Shown here in pieces: positions 50,721 through 59,938 of a DNA stretch of 64,000 bases. Both the position numbers and the translations under genes were made by a program. This DNA is from Pseudomonadota bacterium (lineage in GTDB: Bacteria > Pseudomonadota > Alphaproteobacteria > Dongiales > Dongiaceae). Within the stretch, counting starts at the first letter, position 1; the number at the start of each line of letters is the position of its first letter. The notes beneath the pieces were generated by a model. The model was given only the letters and a program-made list of their open reading frames with translations, made no database searches and was not told where the DNA came from. The DNA is taken from positions 806,001 to 870,000 of the forward strand of contig JACPDN010000006.1 of assembly GCA_016183985.1 (NCBI GenBank), given 5' to 3'.

Positions 50721-52956
50721 GCTGCCCTCCCGGTGCTTGGCGTGGCGTATTCGCCGGTGTCGGCATGCCGACCGCCGCATCCGCCGCCTGGTAGCGGTAG
50801 AGCTGGGCATAGCGGCCGTTGCGCTGGATGAGCTCACTATGGCTGCCGTCTTCGACCAGGCGCCCCTTCTCGACGGTCAAGATCCGGTGGCAGGCGCGCA
50901 CGGCCGAGAGGCGATGGGCGATGATCAGCACAGTGCGGCCCTTCGCGATCGATGCCATATTGTCCTGGATGATGCGCTCGGATTCGTAATCGAGGGCCGA
51001 GGTCGCCTCGTCGAAGATCAGGATCTTCGGGTTGCTGACCAGCGCCCGGGCGATTGCCATGCGCTGGCGCTGGCCACCGGAGAGACTGGCGCCGCGTTCG
51101 CCCAGCACCGTGTCATAGCCCTGCGGCAGTTCCAGGATGAAGTCATGAGCACCGGCGAGCTTCGCCGCGGCCACGACCCGGTCCATCGGCATGCCGGGGT
51201 CGGCCAAGGCGATGTTCTCGCGGACCCTGCCAGTGAAGAGCACGTTCTCCTGCAGCACGACGCCGATCTGGCGCCTGAGCCAAGCGGGATCCATGAGCGC
51301 CAGATCCATGCCGTCGATAAGGACGCGGCCCCGTTCCGGCACGAAGAGGCGCTGCACCAGCTTGGTGAGGGTCGATTTGCCGGACCCCGACGAGCCGACG
51401 ATGCCGATCATCTGCCCAGGTTGAATATCGAGCGAGAGGTCGGAGAGCACCTCCGGCGCATCCGGCCGGTAGCGGAAGATCACGTGGTCGAAGGCAATGC
51501 GGCCGGTAAGGCTCGGCGGTGTCGCCTTGTCGGCCCGGTGCAGGGGCTCGGTCGGCGCATTGAGGATGTCGCCCAGGCGATTGACCGAGATGCGCACCTG
51601 CTGGAAGTCCTGCCACATCTGCGCCAGACGCAGCACCGGCCCGTGCACCTGATTGGCCAGCATGTTGAAGGCCACCAGCGCACCCACGGTGAGATCGCCG
51701 TTCAGCACCGCCTTGGCGCCGAGATAAAGGGTCATCAGCACGGTGGCCTTGTTGATGAGCTGTGCCGTCTGACTGGCGGTGTTGCCGAGCTTGGTGACGC
51801 GGAAGGCCGCCGAGACATAGCCCGCCAGCTGTTCCTCCCAGCGCCGCTGCATGCGGGGTTCCACCGCCATGGCCTTCGCCGTTTCGATGCCCGTCACGGT
51901 TTCAACGAGGAAGGATTGGTTCTCGGCCCCGCGCGCAAACTTCTCATCCAGGCGCCGGCGAAAGATCGGCGTCACCAGAGCTGAGAGCACGACATAGGCC
52001 GGGATCGCCGCCATGACGACCAGGGTCAAAGTGGGGCTGTAATACCACATGACCGCGAGGAAGACGCTGGTGAAGACCAGATCGATCACTAAGGTCAGCG
52101 CGTTGCCGGTCAGGAAGGAGCGGATATTCTCAAGCTCCCGCACGCGCGCGACGGAATCGCCCACGCGGCGCGCCTGGAAATACGCCAAGGGCAGCGAGAG
52201 CATGTGGCGGAAGAGCTTCGCCCCCAGTTCCACATCCACCCGGTTGGTGGTGTGGCTGAAGATATAGGTGCGCATGCCGCTTAAGGTGACCTCGAAGAGC
52301 GAGATCACGGCCAGGCCGATCACCAGCACGTCCAAGGTGGTGAGGCCATGATGCACCAGCACCTTGTCGATGATCACCTGGAAGAAGAGCGGCGTTACCA
52401 GCGCGAAGAGTTGCAGCACGAAGGAGGCGATCAGCACTTCGGCGAGGATGCGTTTGTATTTGAGGATCGCGGGGATGAACCAGGCGATGTCGAACTTGGC
52501 AAAGCTTTCACCCAAACTCGCCCGTTTGGTCATCAGCAGCAGGCGGCCGGTCCAGCTCTTTTCGAGTTCGGCGCGAGTCAAGGCAACGGGCCGGTTTTCC
52601 TCGACATCGTGCACCAGAACCTTGGCCTCACCGGCTGGATCTTCAGCGACTTTCGCGAGAACGAAGAAGCGGCCGTCCTTTGTTTCGGCGATGGCTGGAA
52701 GGGGTGTTTTGGCGAGTTTCCGCCATTCCGACGCGACCCAGCGTGCCTTGAGACCAGATTCCCGCGCCGCCCGCAGGAGATCGGAATCGGTTAGGCCATT
52801 CGGGCCTGGCGCAAAGCGATGAGCGAGGGCTTGGGGGTCGACCGAGAGGCCGTGAAAGCGCAGCAGCAAAACCAGGCAAAGCAGCCCAGTATCAAGGACT
52901 TCTGCGGGCGCTGAACTGCCTGCTCCCTGCCCCTTTGGCGCCGCCGGCTCGACCAC
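50707..52956 (-). CDS. Type I secretion ABC exporter (HlyB-like)
   Basis: 749 residues from GTG 52956. Upstream AGGGG is six bases from this GTG; a TTG two codons earlier would leave no spacing. Residues ~15-140 are a peptidase C39-like domain that starts TGLLCLVLLLRFHGL and lacks an obvious catalytic His set, as in HlyB-type exporters of RTX proteins without a double-glycine leader. Six membrane segments follow, then the ATPase: Walker A GSSGSGKST (~520), signature LSGGQRQRMAIARAL, Walker B ILIFDEATSALD, H-loop IAHRLSA. It is the first gene of the operon that carries the adaptor, the membrane protein and the giant RTX substrate. Confidence 0.94.
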   Translation of the reverse strand: MVEPAAPKGQGAGSSAPAEVLDTGLLCLVLLLRFHGLSVDPQALAHRFAPGPNGLTDSDLLRAARESGLKARWVASEWRKLAKTPLPAIAETKDGRFFVLAKVAEDPAGEAKVLVHDVEENRPVALTRAELEKSWTGRLLLMTKRASLGESFAKFDIAWFIPAILKYKRILAEVLIASFVLQLFALVTPLFFQVIIDKVLVHHGLTTLDVLVIGLAVISLFEVTLSGMRTYIFSHTTNRVDVELGAKLFRHMLSLPLAYFQARRVGDSVARVRELENIRSFLTGNALTLVIDLVFTSVFLAVMWYYSPTLTLVVMAAIPAYVVLSALVTPIFRRRLDEKFARGAENQSFLVETVTGIETAKAMAVEPRMQRRWEEQLAGYVSAAFRVTKLGNTASQTAQLINKATVLMTLYLGAKAVLNGDLTVGALVAFNMLANQVHGPVLRLAQMWQDFQQVRISVNRLGDILNAPTEPLHRADKATPPSLTGRIAFDHVIFRYRPDAPEVLSDLSLDIQPGQMIGIVGSSGSGKSTLTKLVQRLFVPERGRVLIDGMDLALMDPAWLRRQIGVVLQENVLFTGRVRENIALADPGMPMDRVVAAAKLAGAHDFILELPQGYDTVLGERGASLSGGQRQRMAIARALVSNPKILIFDEATSALDYESERIIQDNMASIAKGRTVLIIAHRLSAVRACHRILTVEKGRLVEDGSHSELIQRNGRYAQLYRYQAADAAVGMPTPANTPRQAPGGQHAAQ

Positions 52957-52982
52957 GCCCAACCCCTGTCAAACTCTTTTAG

Positions 52983-53000
52983 CGCGAGACCCCTCTCGCG
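52983..53000 (-). promoter_or_regulatory. Leader hairpin of the type I secretion operon
   Basis: CGCGAGA and TCTCGCG with a four-base loop form a perfect seven-base stem 27 bases before the exporter start codon. On the minus strand it is followed by CTAAAAGAG and the Shine-Dalgarno. Its core matches the inverted repeat in front of bufA1. On the plus strand it is followed by TTTTGTGTT, but no plus-strand gene ends here. Confidence 0.45.
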
Positions 53001-53554
53001 TTTTGTGTTGCAAAATATGTCCGAACACCTAGGACCGAGCAAGCGGGATTTCTACTAGCGCGCGACGAGTGGGCAAAATGTCACGCTAAAGCTGCAATAT
53101 CCCAAAAATTGCCATAGTTGGCTCGATACTCATCATCCAAACTGAATCATTAAGGCGCCGCCAGCGCTCGTTCAACTGTACGCTCGAGATTGAGATGCGT
53201 TGGCCTGTGCAAATGCCGGCACTCTGGAAACATCTCCATCTTGCCGACGCCAATTGGCAGCCTTTCAATACGCCCGGCGAGCCCCACACGGCCAAGCGCC
53301 TCAGTTTCACACCCAGAAGCACAATTACCTGTGAAAGTGGTCGCCTGCGGATGGATCCTCCCATCTCCTGGCCGATGCGGCGCAATCCACCGCCATCATT
53401 AGCCAGCTTCCGCCCTTTATAGACCCTGACCAATTTACTCCGGCAGCATGTTACTTATCGTATGATAGACTATAAGTCTCATTTTTCTGGACTCCGGTCC
53501 GCGTATCGATCCATACAAGAACCCTGACGCGGCTGCGCTGAGGGGGAGAGCACG
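53001..53554. other. Intergenic region between divergent genes
   Basis: About 550 bp between the leftward secretion operon and the rightward lipoprotein gene. Promoters for both should lie here. Short open frames are present on both strands around 53090-53430 without recognisable domains. AT-rich sequence at 53440-53490 may hold the lipoprotein promoter. Confidence 0.45.
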
Positions 53555-53968
53555 ATGCGATTGACGGCGATCATATGCGTACTATCGGCAGTCTGCCTGT
53601 CAGGCTGCATGGCGTCAGGCGTTCAAGTTAAGCCCGAGCAACTGAGTAGCTTTAAGAAGGGGCAAACGACAAAGCAGCAGGTGATTTCTGCTCTAGGAGC
53701 CCCGACAGCACGCTCTATCACCGCTGACGGGAGCGAAATGCTGATCTACAATTATGCGTCCTATCAGGCACGACCAGCATCTTTCATTCCCCTGATCGGC
53801 CCCTTAGTCGGCGGCGCTGACGTGCAGACGAGCATGGTCTGGTTCCAGTTTGGGCCGGATGGCACATTGACAAACTACACGGCGCAAAACAGTGCAACCG
53901 GCTCGGCCAATAATCTCGCCGCACCGTCGACACCGCAAACACCGGCGCAACCCGCTAAGGTGCCGTAA
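53555..53968 (+). CDS. Small SmpA/OmlA-like lipoprotein
   Basis: 137 residues. A lipoprotein signal peptide with lipobox LSGC (Cys18) is followed by VKPEQLSSFKKGQTTKQQVI and SALGAPT, the helix pattern of the BamE/SmpA fold (KG-x-T-xx-V-xxxLG-xP). The middle ADGSEMLIYNYASY and FQFGPDGTL complete that fold; the C-terminus is Ala/Pro/Thr-rich. Likely anchored in the outer membrane. GGGGGAGAG lies five bases before the start. No operon partner is apparent. Confidence 0.85.
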   Translation: MRLTAIICVLSAVCLSGCMASGVQVKPEQLSSFKKGQTTKQQVISALGAPTARSITADGSEMLIYNYASYQARPASFIPLIGPLVGGADVQTSMVWFQFGPDGTLTNYTAQNSATGSANNLAAPSTPQTPAQPAKVP

Positions 53969-54251
53969 TGTCGCTCGTTTGGAAGGCACGGCCTGTGCCG
54001 GACTACCTTCACAATCGCCGGAAGGGTGAGATACGACCTGTCTCTCACATATCAACCGCTGAAAACCCAGACTTACGACGCCGTCCCTAATGCTCTTGCA
54101 AGCCATACGAGATGAGCGGCGCGACATATTTCGGGCCGTCTCATCCGTTTGATCCAGAGCTAGCGGCGGTGACGCCATACACAGCAGGTAGTCGATGAAT
54201 TCAGGAAGCAGCGGGCTCGGCCGCCACCTCCTGAATTACCGCCTAGCTACT

Positions 54252-54740
54252 CTACTTCTCTTTTGGGAGACCCGTCACGGGGTCGTAGGTATCGGTATCA
54301 ACCTCCCATTCCGATACCGGACGTCCCGGTTTTTCCTTTAGAATGGGCTGCCCCACTGGCCCTCGCCCGTTATGTGGGATGAAAAACACGACACTCGGAT
54401 TTTTCTTCGTCTGCTCCACCGGGACCGGGTCGTTGCCAATGCCATAATCGCGCATCAGTTCGTCCAGCAACCGCATATACTTAGATTCGCCGGATTCGAT
54501 CGCCCGTTGAATGAAGCGTCGGAAGGCAAGTTCACCCTTGCTCATGGTTTTCTTTTTTCCGCCGATTTGAACGGTTACGGATTCCTCCAGCGCCGCCAAC
54601 AAAATGGTCTTGCGGTTGAGATTTCGCTTACGGCGTCCCTTCGGATTGCCGGATTGACCCTTCTTGAATCGATGCGCCCGCGGCGGCTTCCCATAGCCGA
54701 CTTCGTAATCTCCGCCATCGGCTCCTGATTTCTTACGCAT
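54252..54740 (-). CDS. DUF5681 domain protein
   Basis: 162 residues from ATG 54740 (GGGAGCGG upstream). The N-terminal block GYGKPPRAHRFKKGQSGNPKG and RRKRNLN is the DUF5681 signature, a basic motif probably contacting nucleic acid. The rest, LAFRRFIQRAIESGESKYMRLLDELM, is helical. DUF5681 genes are typical of prophages and islands, often beside DNA methylases or terminases. Here it overlaps the end of the ParB-methyltransferase gene by eight bases, so they form one transcription unit. Function unknown. Confidence 0.85.
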   Translation of the reverse strand: MRKKSGADGGDYEVGYGKPPRAHRFKKGQSGNPKGRRKRNLNRKTILLAALEESVTVQIGGKKKTMSKGELAFRRFIQRAIESGESKYMRLLDELMRDYGIGNDPVPVEQTKKNPSVVFFIPHNGRGPVGQPILKEKPGRPVSEWEVDTDTYDPVTGLPKEK

Positions 54741-56142
54741 CGTTCCGCTCCCTTTCGGTGGCTTTGAAAGTGGCACCTGTTGAAACCAAGACGGCTTCCC
54801 GCTCAGTGAAACTCTGCCAGCGGCGGATGGCGGTATCGACATAGACGGGATCCAGTTCGATGCCGATGCATCGCCGCCCGGTTTTCTCAGCCGCGATAAG
54901 CGTCGAGCCACTACCGAGGAAGCTATCGACGACCAATCCATTTCGCGGCGACGCGTCGAGGATGGCATCAGCAACAAGAGCGACGGGTTTGACCGTGGGA
55001 TGTAGAGTGAGGAGATTGCCTTCGTCACCTTTGCGACCGAACGTATTGGCGCCTGGATAATTCCAGACATTCGTGCGGTTTCGGCCATATTGACCGAGTT
55101 GGACATTGTTTCGATGCTTCGCTTTGCCGGCCTTGAATACAAAAATGAGTTCGTGTTGCGATCTATACATTGAGCCCATACCTGCGTTAGATTTTGCCCA
55201 GACGCAGATATTCAGCAACGCGCTATAGGCGACTTTCCCTGCAGCCAAGAGCTCCCCTGCGTGGCGCCAATCCATGCAGACGAAATGCACTGCTCCGGCT
55301 TTGCTGAACGACGCAAGGTGATCACAGGCTGTGGTCAGAAACCGCGTGAATTCAATTTCCGACATTTCGCCGACAGCCATCGCGAATTCGCGGTGGCGCG
55401 TCTTTCCCAGTCCAGTGGCATGGCCATCGATTTTGACATTGTAGGGCGGGTCGACAAAAACGAGATCAGCTCGCTCTTGCTCAAGAAGATTTGTGAAGCT
55501 GTCAGCGTCAAGAGCATTGCCGCATAGAATGCGATGCGCACCGAGCTGCCAGATATCGCCTAAGCGGCTGACGGCCGGACCTGCCTCGGGCAACTCATCG
55601 GCCCTGTCGTCTGGATCATCGTCTTCAAGCGATTGAATGCGCAGATCGATGTCAGCAATATCGAATCCGATCGCATCCAAGTCGAAATCTAGCTTGAGCG
55701 CACTGAGATCACGCAGCTCCGTGGCAAGGATCTTTTCGTCCCAGGCCGCAATTTCGGCGAGGCGATTGTCAGCAATCAGGAAGGCGCGGGCCTCGGTTTC
55801 TGTGAGATGGCCGAGGGCAATGGTCGGAACGCTGGGCTGCCCGAGTTTCTGACAGGCCAGAAGCCGGGCATGGCCGGCGAGCACTTTGAGGTTGCGGTCA
55901 ACGAGGAGCGGTACATTGAATCCGAACGTCTGAATGCTTCGGGCGATTTTGGCGATCTGTTCTTTTGAATGCTTGCGGGAGTTTTTGGGGTCGGGCCGCA
56001 GCGTGGCGGTGGGCCGGTCGACGATTTCGAGTCTGAAGGTTGTCTGATCGCCGTTCGCTTTGGTGGTCTTTGGCTTGGTGATAGAAGGGGGCGAGAACCG
56101 CTCGCGATGCGGTGGCTTGGTACGGCCTTTGCTGGACATCAT
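54733..56142 (-). CDS. ParB-domain DNA methyltransferase
   Basis: 469 residues. Residues ~40-165 form a ParB/sulfiredoxin-like nuclease domain (LRPDPKNSRKHSKEQIAKIA, VLAGHARLLACQKLG, RAFLIADNRLAE). From ~190 a beta-class DNA methyltransferase follows: catalytic DPPYN near residue 230, then the AdoMet motif DSFLGSGSTLIAAEKTGRRC near 405, so motif IV precedes motif I. It should methylate adenine-N6 or cytosine-N4 in an unknown sequence. ParB-fused methyltransferases are common in phages and islands, usually without a cognate restriction enzyme; none is seen here. ATG 56139 is an equally good start. Confidence 0.93.
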   Translation of the reverse strand: MMSSKGRTKPPHRERFSPPSITKPKTTKANGDQTTFRLEIVDRPTATLRPDPKNSRKHSKEQIAKIARSIQTFGFNVPLLVDRNLKVLAGHARLLACQKLGQPSVPTIALGHLTETEARAFLIADNRLAEIAAWDEKILATELRDLSALKLDFDLDAIGFDIADIDLRIQSLEDDDPDDRADELPEAGPAVSRLGDIWQLGAHRILCGNALDADSFTNLLEQERADLVFVDPPYNVKIDGHATGLGKTRHREFAMAVGEMSEIEFTRFLTTACDHLASFSKAGAVHFVCMDWRHAGELLAAGKVAYSALLNICVWAKSNAGMGSMYRSQHELIFVFKAGKAKHRNNVQLGQYGRNRTNVWNYPGANTFGRKGDEGNLLTLHPTVKPVALVADAILDASPRNGLVVDSFLGSGSTLIAAEKTGRRCIGIELDPVYVDTAIRRWQSFTEREAVLVSTGATFKATERERNDA

Positions 56143-56199
56143 AGCTCCATGGAGAGGGTTGGCGGTGGCGCCAACCCTCTCCCAAGGCTGCCAGCATCT

Positions 56200-56886
56200 T
56201 CACGTTGGATTTGGAAGAAAATTTGAACCCACCGCCATCGCAACCTGGATTCGACTCTCATAGGCCCACTTAAAGCGGGTCACTTTTTGGAGTTCCCTTG
56301 CGAAGACCTCGGCCTCGTCGATAGCTTGCTGCAGCAGTTCTTCCTCAAGAAAGAAATGCAGCAAGTTCAACGAATTTCCGTGATTGTCAGCCGAAGCGAG
56401 GATCTTCTGCACTGCGATTGCAAGGTGAAGCACTGGCAAGGAAGGGCGCCAGATGCGAGTCTCCAGGTTACCCGTCTCATCGCCACCGGCTGGCCGATCG
56501 GGCGCCAAGTCGACATTGGCCCACTCGTTGAGTGAGAGCCGTTTCATTGCCTTCGGCAATTTGGGTAGGTGACCTAGCTCGATTTCCTGCAAAAAGGAAA
56601 TGGCTATGCGCGCCGCATGCATGCGATCATTGAGCTTTCTGAAGAACCCTTTGAGTTCGCTGTCCACGTTGAAAGTCGGAAAGATGTGGGCCCACATGGC
56701 GGAGACCTCGGTCAGCCATCGGGCGTCTCTTTCTGGGTTGCTGCGAAGAAACATATGACAAACGGCCGTAGTGGCGCGGTCCAGCCGCCGTTCGTCGTTT
56801 TGATATTGTGGGTATGCGAGCAGCGTCATGAAGATTGCCGCTGCCTCGTAGGGCACCGTATGAGGCGCTCCCAGATGAAATACCAT
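56200..56886 (-). CDS. Hypothetical protein
   Basis: 228 residues, mostly helical and soluble, no signal peptide or recognised motif. ATG 56886 has GGAG eight bases upstream. It contains segments such as TTAVCHMFLRSNPERDARWL and EELLQQAIDEAEVFAREL. It lies 57 bases upstream of the ParB-methyltransferase gene on the same strand and may be its operon mate. It could be a phage or island structural/regulatory protein; no function can be assigned. Confidence 0.65.
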   Translation of the reverse strand: MVFHLGAPHTVPYEAAAIFMTLLAYPQYQNDERRLDRATTAVCHMFLRSNPERDARWLTEVSAMWAHIFPTFNVDSELKGFFRKLNDRMHAARIAISFLQEIELGHLPKLPKAMKRLSLNEWANVDLAPDRPAGGDETGNLETRIWRPSLPVLHLAIAVQKILASADNHGNSLNLLHFFLEEELLQQAIDEAEVFARELQKVTRFKWAYESRIQVAMAVGSNFLPNPT

Positions 56887-57145
56887 AATCCATCTCCAAA
56901 TCTGCGGTTGGCGAGCTCTTGGACAAGCGTCCTGCTCTTCTAGACATACCGACCGCGATTGGCGCCCCGCTTCATTTCGCTCGATTTTAGAGCGCGAACG
57001 TGCGCACAGAGATAAGTATTGATAGATATGTCAATGAGTTAAAGTTTTTTACGACGTAGGCCCAAAGGGCCGTCGTGACGGCCACAATTGACACTTGATC
57101 GAAGAGGCACACCTAAGAGATCTCGGCCCACATTGGATCATGGTC

Positions 57146-57919
57146 CTAGGCTCGTCGCTCCCATTCCCACGCTCCGATATCCAGCATGCCGGGGTACCAG
57201 GGATACAGCTCACGTGCGAGATAGATGATTTCCTCCCGCTTATTCGTGGTCAGCAAGCCATGAGCCTGGAAAAAATTCGCGACCCGGCTGTCAGGTGCGA
57301 TATCAATGCTCGAATACTCGGTCATGGCGATCCGGAAATCCCGTGCGAGGATATTTACCGCCATGTTGGCAATCTTCAGTCCGATACCGTCGAATTCAAG
57401 AAGGCGGCGCAGGATTCCGGCACTGCTGGAGCCAGGTGCCCAGATGTTAGCCGCATTGCCGTCATATCTGCGTGCGATACGTTCGATGGCACTGTGAAAG
57501 CACTTTGCCATTCCTTCCGGAAACCGATGCAGACGCTCTTGTCGAAACAACATTGTCAGCCAGCCCGGATCCGATGCCTCGAACGCGGCGAACGACCATC
57601 CGCCCAGATGTTGACCTACAATGTAGGGAATCAGCCACGCTCTTCCGCTTTTTATCTGCCGATCCATGACGCATCCCAATAGGAAGAGGTGCGGATAGGT
57701 CTGGATGTCATTGAGATAGATCTCGGCGGTGCTGTCGCCGGTTTCAAAATCCAAACCCACGCGTACCTGCTGCAATCGCTCCTCGCCCAGTCGGATCAGG
57801 GCCTCAATCGCGCTGCGTTGCTGGTCGGTCAGATCGGCCGGCAATGGCCTGCCTTTGGCAGCGTGGGCCCAGCCAGCATGGGCCGCAGCGAGGGTCAGGA
57901 TTGGTGTGCCATCGTCCAT
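57146..57919 (-). CDS. HhH-GPD DNA glycosylase-like protein
   Basis: 257 residues. A helix-hairpin-helix FDGIGLKIANMAVN near residue 176 carries the Lys that is catalytic in bifunctional glycosylases, and the Asp in SIDIAPDSRV near 203 is the general catalytic Asp. The start of the fold is PHLFLLGCVMDRQIKSGRAW. No C-terminal four-cysteine cluster is present, so it resembles an Ogg-like or FeS-free endonuclease III-like enzyme. It should excise a modified base. ATG 57919 has GGGAG upstream. It lies near a DNA methyltransferase in the same island; a joint role in modification or defence is only inference. Confidence 0.82.
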   Translation of the reverse strand: MDDGTPILTLAAAHAGWAHAAKGRPLPADLTDQQRSAIEALIRLGEERLQQVRVGLDFETGDSTAEIYLNDIQTYPHLFLLGCVMDRQIKSGRAWLIPYIVGQHLGGWSFAAFEASDPGWLTMLFRQERLHRFPEGMAKCFHSAIERIARRYDGNAANIWAPGSSSAGILRRLLEFDGIGLKIANMAVNILARDFRIAMTEYSSIDIAPDSRVANFFQAHGLLTTNKREEIIYLARELYPWYPGMLDIGAWEWERRA

Positions 57920-58115
57920 AGGGCTCTCCCTTAGTCGGTATCCATTGGATTGCTCTATTCGTCACCGAAGTCCAGTCAAAATGTTACTAATAGTCTACAA
58001 TATTCCGCGAGCGATCCGGCCCACTGGAGCGGCGGCAATTGCCTATTCGAGGGATCACGCAAGGGCTTCGTGGCCCAGCCTCCCCCAGAAGAATCAGCTG
58101 GCGCCGGCAGACTCG

Positions 58116-58349
58116 TCAGCGCTCTCGGTGTATCACCAGGATAGCGCGATGCAGGGTCGTGACGTCGGCAAGTCGGACATCGAGACTTGCCAACAAGTTT
58201 AGCCCGGCTTTCTGGTCGCCATTCTCGATCAGTGCCACGGCTTCGCTCACTGATTCAGTTGAATCTCCCAGCAGGTCGCCGAGCAACCGTGTGCTTGCGG
58301 CGATTGCCGGAGGTAGGTGATCCCCGGCCTTGACAGGACGTTTCCCCAT
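58116..58349 (-). CDS. Small hypothetical protein
   Basis: 77 residues with a good GTGAGGA site before ATG 58349. Helical: IAASTRLLGDLLGDSTESVS and DVRLADVTTLHRAILVI. No family recognised. It faces the XRE gene at 58487 head to head across ~140 bp, which suggests a shared control region. Confidence 0.55.
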   Translation of the reverse strand: MGKRPVKAGDHLPPAIAASTRLLGDLLGDSTESVSEAVALIENGDQKAGLNLLASLDVRLADVTTLHRAILVIHRER

Positions 58350-58486
58350 GTTTTCCTCACTCTACCCATTCGAGCGGCTCTCCGATTTGGGCGTGCAACG
58401 GTCATTGCTCCAATCCACGCCAAAGTCCAGCCAAATGAGACTCATCGTCTGTAGATCAATAAGCGACGTTCCATTCCCCTTAGGGC

Positions 58487-58705
58487 ATGGATATTCGTCG
58501 TCGCGTCGGCCTCAATACGAGGAAATTTCGGGAAGAGCGGGACCTGTCTCAGGAGGAACTCGCCTTTGAGAGCGGCATACATCGGACCTATATCAGCGGT
58601 GTCGAACGTGGGGTCCGCAACCCGACCGTGACAGTCCTGCAGAGGATCGCCAAGGCACTCAAAGTGCCGGTCGCGGCACTTTTGGATGAGAGCGGCCGGA
58701 AGTAG
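58487..58705 (+). CDS. Short XRE regulator
   Basis: 72 residues, almost entirely a helix-turn-helix: VGLNTRKFREERDLSQEELA, then ESGIHRTYISGVERGVRNPT and LQRIAKALKVPVAALL. It resembles phage-type and restriction-modification controller proteins (IHRTYISxxERGxRNPT). The Shine-Dalgarno is weak. It may govern the divergent small gene or neighbouring island genes. Confidence 0.85.
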   Translation: MDIRRRVGLNTRKFREERDLSQEELAFESGIHRTYISGVERGVRNPTVTVLQRIAKALKVPVAALLDESGRK

Positions 58706-58950
58706 GGCGGATTTCTGGCGTCAGAAGACACCCTTGTCTAGGTCGGCGGACCAGCCAGCGGTCGCGCTGATCGGTTTCCTAATCGTCCTAGCTGTTAACG
58801 CCCCCGCCTAGTGGTGAAGCAAGGGGCGCTCGCAATCGCGCCAGAAAATCGCCGTCCACCGCGCACACTTTGACAATTCAAGATTGTGAGGCCGCCCGCA
58901 ATTGCGCGCGGTGCTCGTCGGCGCTTGCCGACCATAAGGGGTAGACCTTC

Positions 58951-59133
58951 ATGACTGATGAGCAAAAGACTGAAATCGCCCACATCCGCCAAGAGCTGAC
59001 CCTCACCAATCGCGAGGTGGCTCTCGCCCTGGCCAAGCGCGCCGGCAGCCTGGAGATACTGGCTGCGGTCGCCGACGACCTGATCGCCGAGGCAAGCCGC
59101 CTTCGCCGGCTCTCGACAGGTAAAACGGCTTAA
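58951..59133 (+). CDS. Small hypothetical protein
   Basis: 60 residues, a predicted helical bundle (TEIAHIRQELTLTNREVALA, ILAAVADDLIAEASRLRRL) with AAGGGG nine bases before the ATG. No family recognised. It precedes the next XRE gene by ~110 bases in the same direction. Confidence 0.5.
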   Translation: MTDEQKTEIAHIRQELTLTNREVALALAKRAGSLEILAAVADDLIAEASRLRRLSTGKTA

Positions 59134-59243
59134 ACTAGGACGGCAGGTGGGGCTGCGCCTGCCGTTCCTCAACATTGCACGTTGCGCTCACCCATCAATC
59201 GCGGCAGGCTGCTGGCCGCTCCTCAGTGCCGACGGAAACGATC

Positions 59244-59708
59244 ATGGCAAAGGCCAATAATAAGAAGTCTCTTAAACGCCCCCGCAAGACTTCCGGGCGC
59301 ATGGCCAGCAAAGGCTTCTTCAACCCCATCGACATTCATGTGGGGCAGCGGATCAGGGCTCGGCGAACAATCATGGGCTATAGCCAGTCGACGCTCGGCG
59401 ACATGATTGGACTGACGTTCCAACAGGTGCAGAAATATGAGCGGGGTGCCAACCGCGTCAGTAGCAGTCGCCTGTTCGACCTTGCCCGCGTATTGGAAGT
59501 GCCGGTCTCATGGTTTTTCGAAGAAATGCCCGGTGACGTCAAGTCGAAGTCCCCGGCCCAGGTCATGGACAACCCGACCCCGCTGCCGGTCGCGCAGCAG
59601 CCCGACGAGATGTTTAGACGGGAAACGCTCGAGCTCGTGCGTGCCTATTACGAGATCAATCCCACGACCCGCAAGCAATTGCGAGAGCTGGTGAAGGCCC
59701 TGTCCTAG
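59244..59708 (+). CDS. XRE-family regulator, alphaproteobacterial type
   Basis: 154 residues from ATG 59244; a frame open from 59175 lacks a good start. Basic N-terminus, then HVGQRIRARRTIMGYSQSTL and GLTFQQVQKYERGANRVSSS (helix-turn-helix ~32-75), RLFDLARVLEVPVSWFFEEM, and a C-terminal tail with RRETLELVRAYYEI and KQLRELVKAL. This is the widespread alphaproteobacterial XRE form (GLTFQQVQKYERGxNRxSxSRL), often multi-copy and related to cell-cycle or stress regulators. Its target is unknown. Confidence 0.9.
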   Translation: MAKANNKKSLKRPRKTSGRMASKGFFNPIDIHVGQRIRARRTIMGYSQSTLGDMIGLTFQQVQKYERGANRVSSSRLFDLARVLEVPVSWFFEEMPGDVKSKSPAQVMDNPTPLPVAQQPDEMFRRETLELVRAYYEINPTTRKQLRELVKALS

Positions 59709-59938
59709 AAACAGCCGAGCGGCAAGCTGCAAGGCAGTTTCTTCGTCGGTCGCCTGTGTTGTCTTAGCAGCAAGTCAAACTCAAGCCTTCTGGGCGCCGC
59801 TCGAGCAGCGTCCGGTATCCGGCTAGACCTACGGCCGCATGCGATGAGGGCCCCGTTGCCCGGAACGAAGCGCGCTGGGACCGAGGTCTTGATAGCTCAA
59901 ATCGGGAGGCCGCATCCATACGGGTTGCCGCGTTGGTC

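Noticed and set aside
52983-53009. Plus-strand rho-independent terminator
   Set aside because: Stem and TTTTGTGTT fit in form, but no plus-strand gene lies upstream of it; I kept it only as a leader hairpin of the minus-strand operon.
53086-53433. 115-residue minus-strand frame upstream of the secretion operon
   Set aside because: No domain, no credible start site and no neighbour to support it.
57046-57076. Hairpin with GGCCC-AAA-GGGCC core as a terminator of the glycosylase gene
   Set aside because: On the minus strand the stem is followed by an A run, not a T run, and it has a three-base bulge; it is more likely an incidental palindrome.
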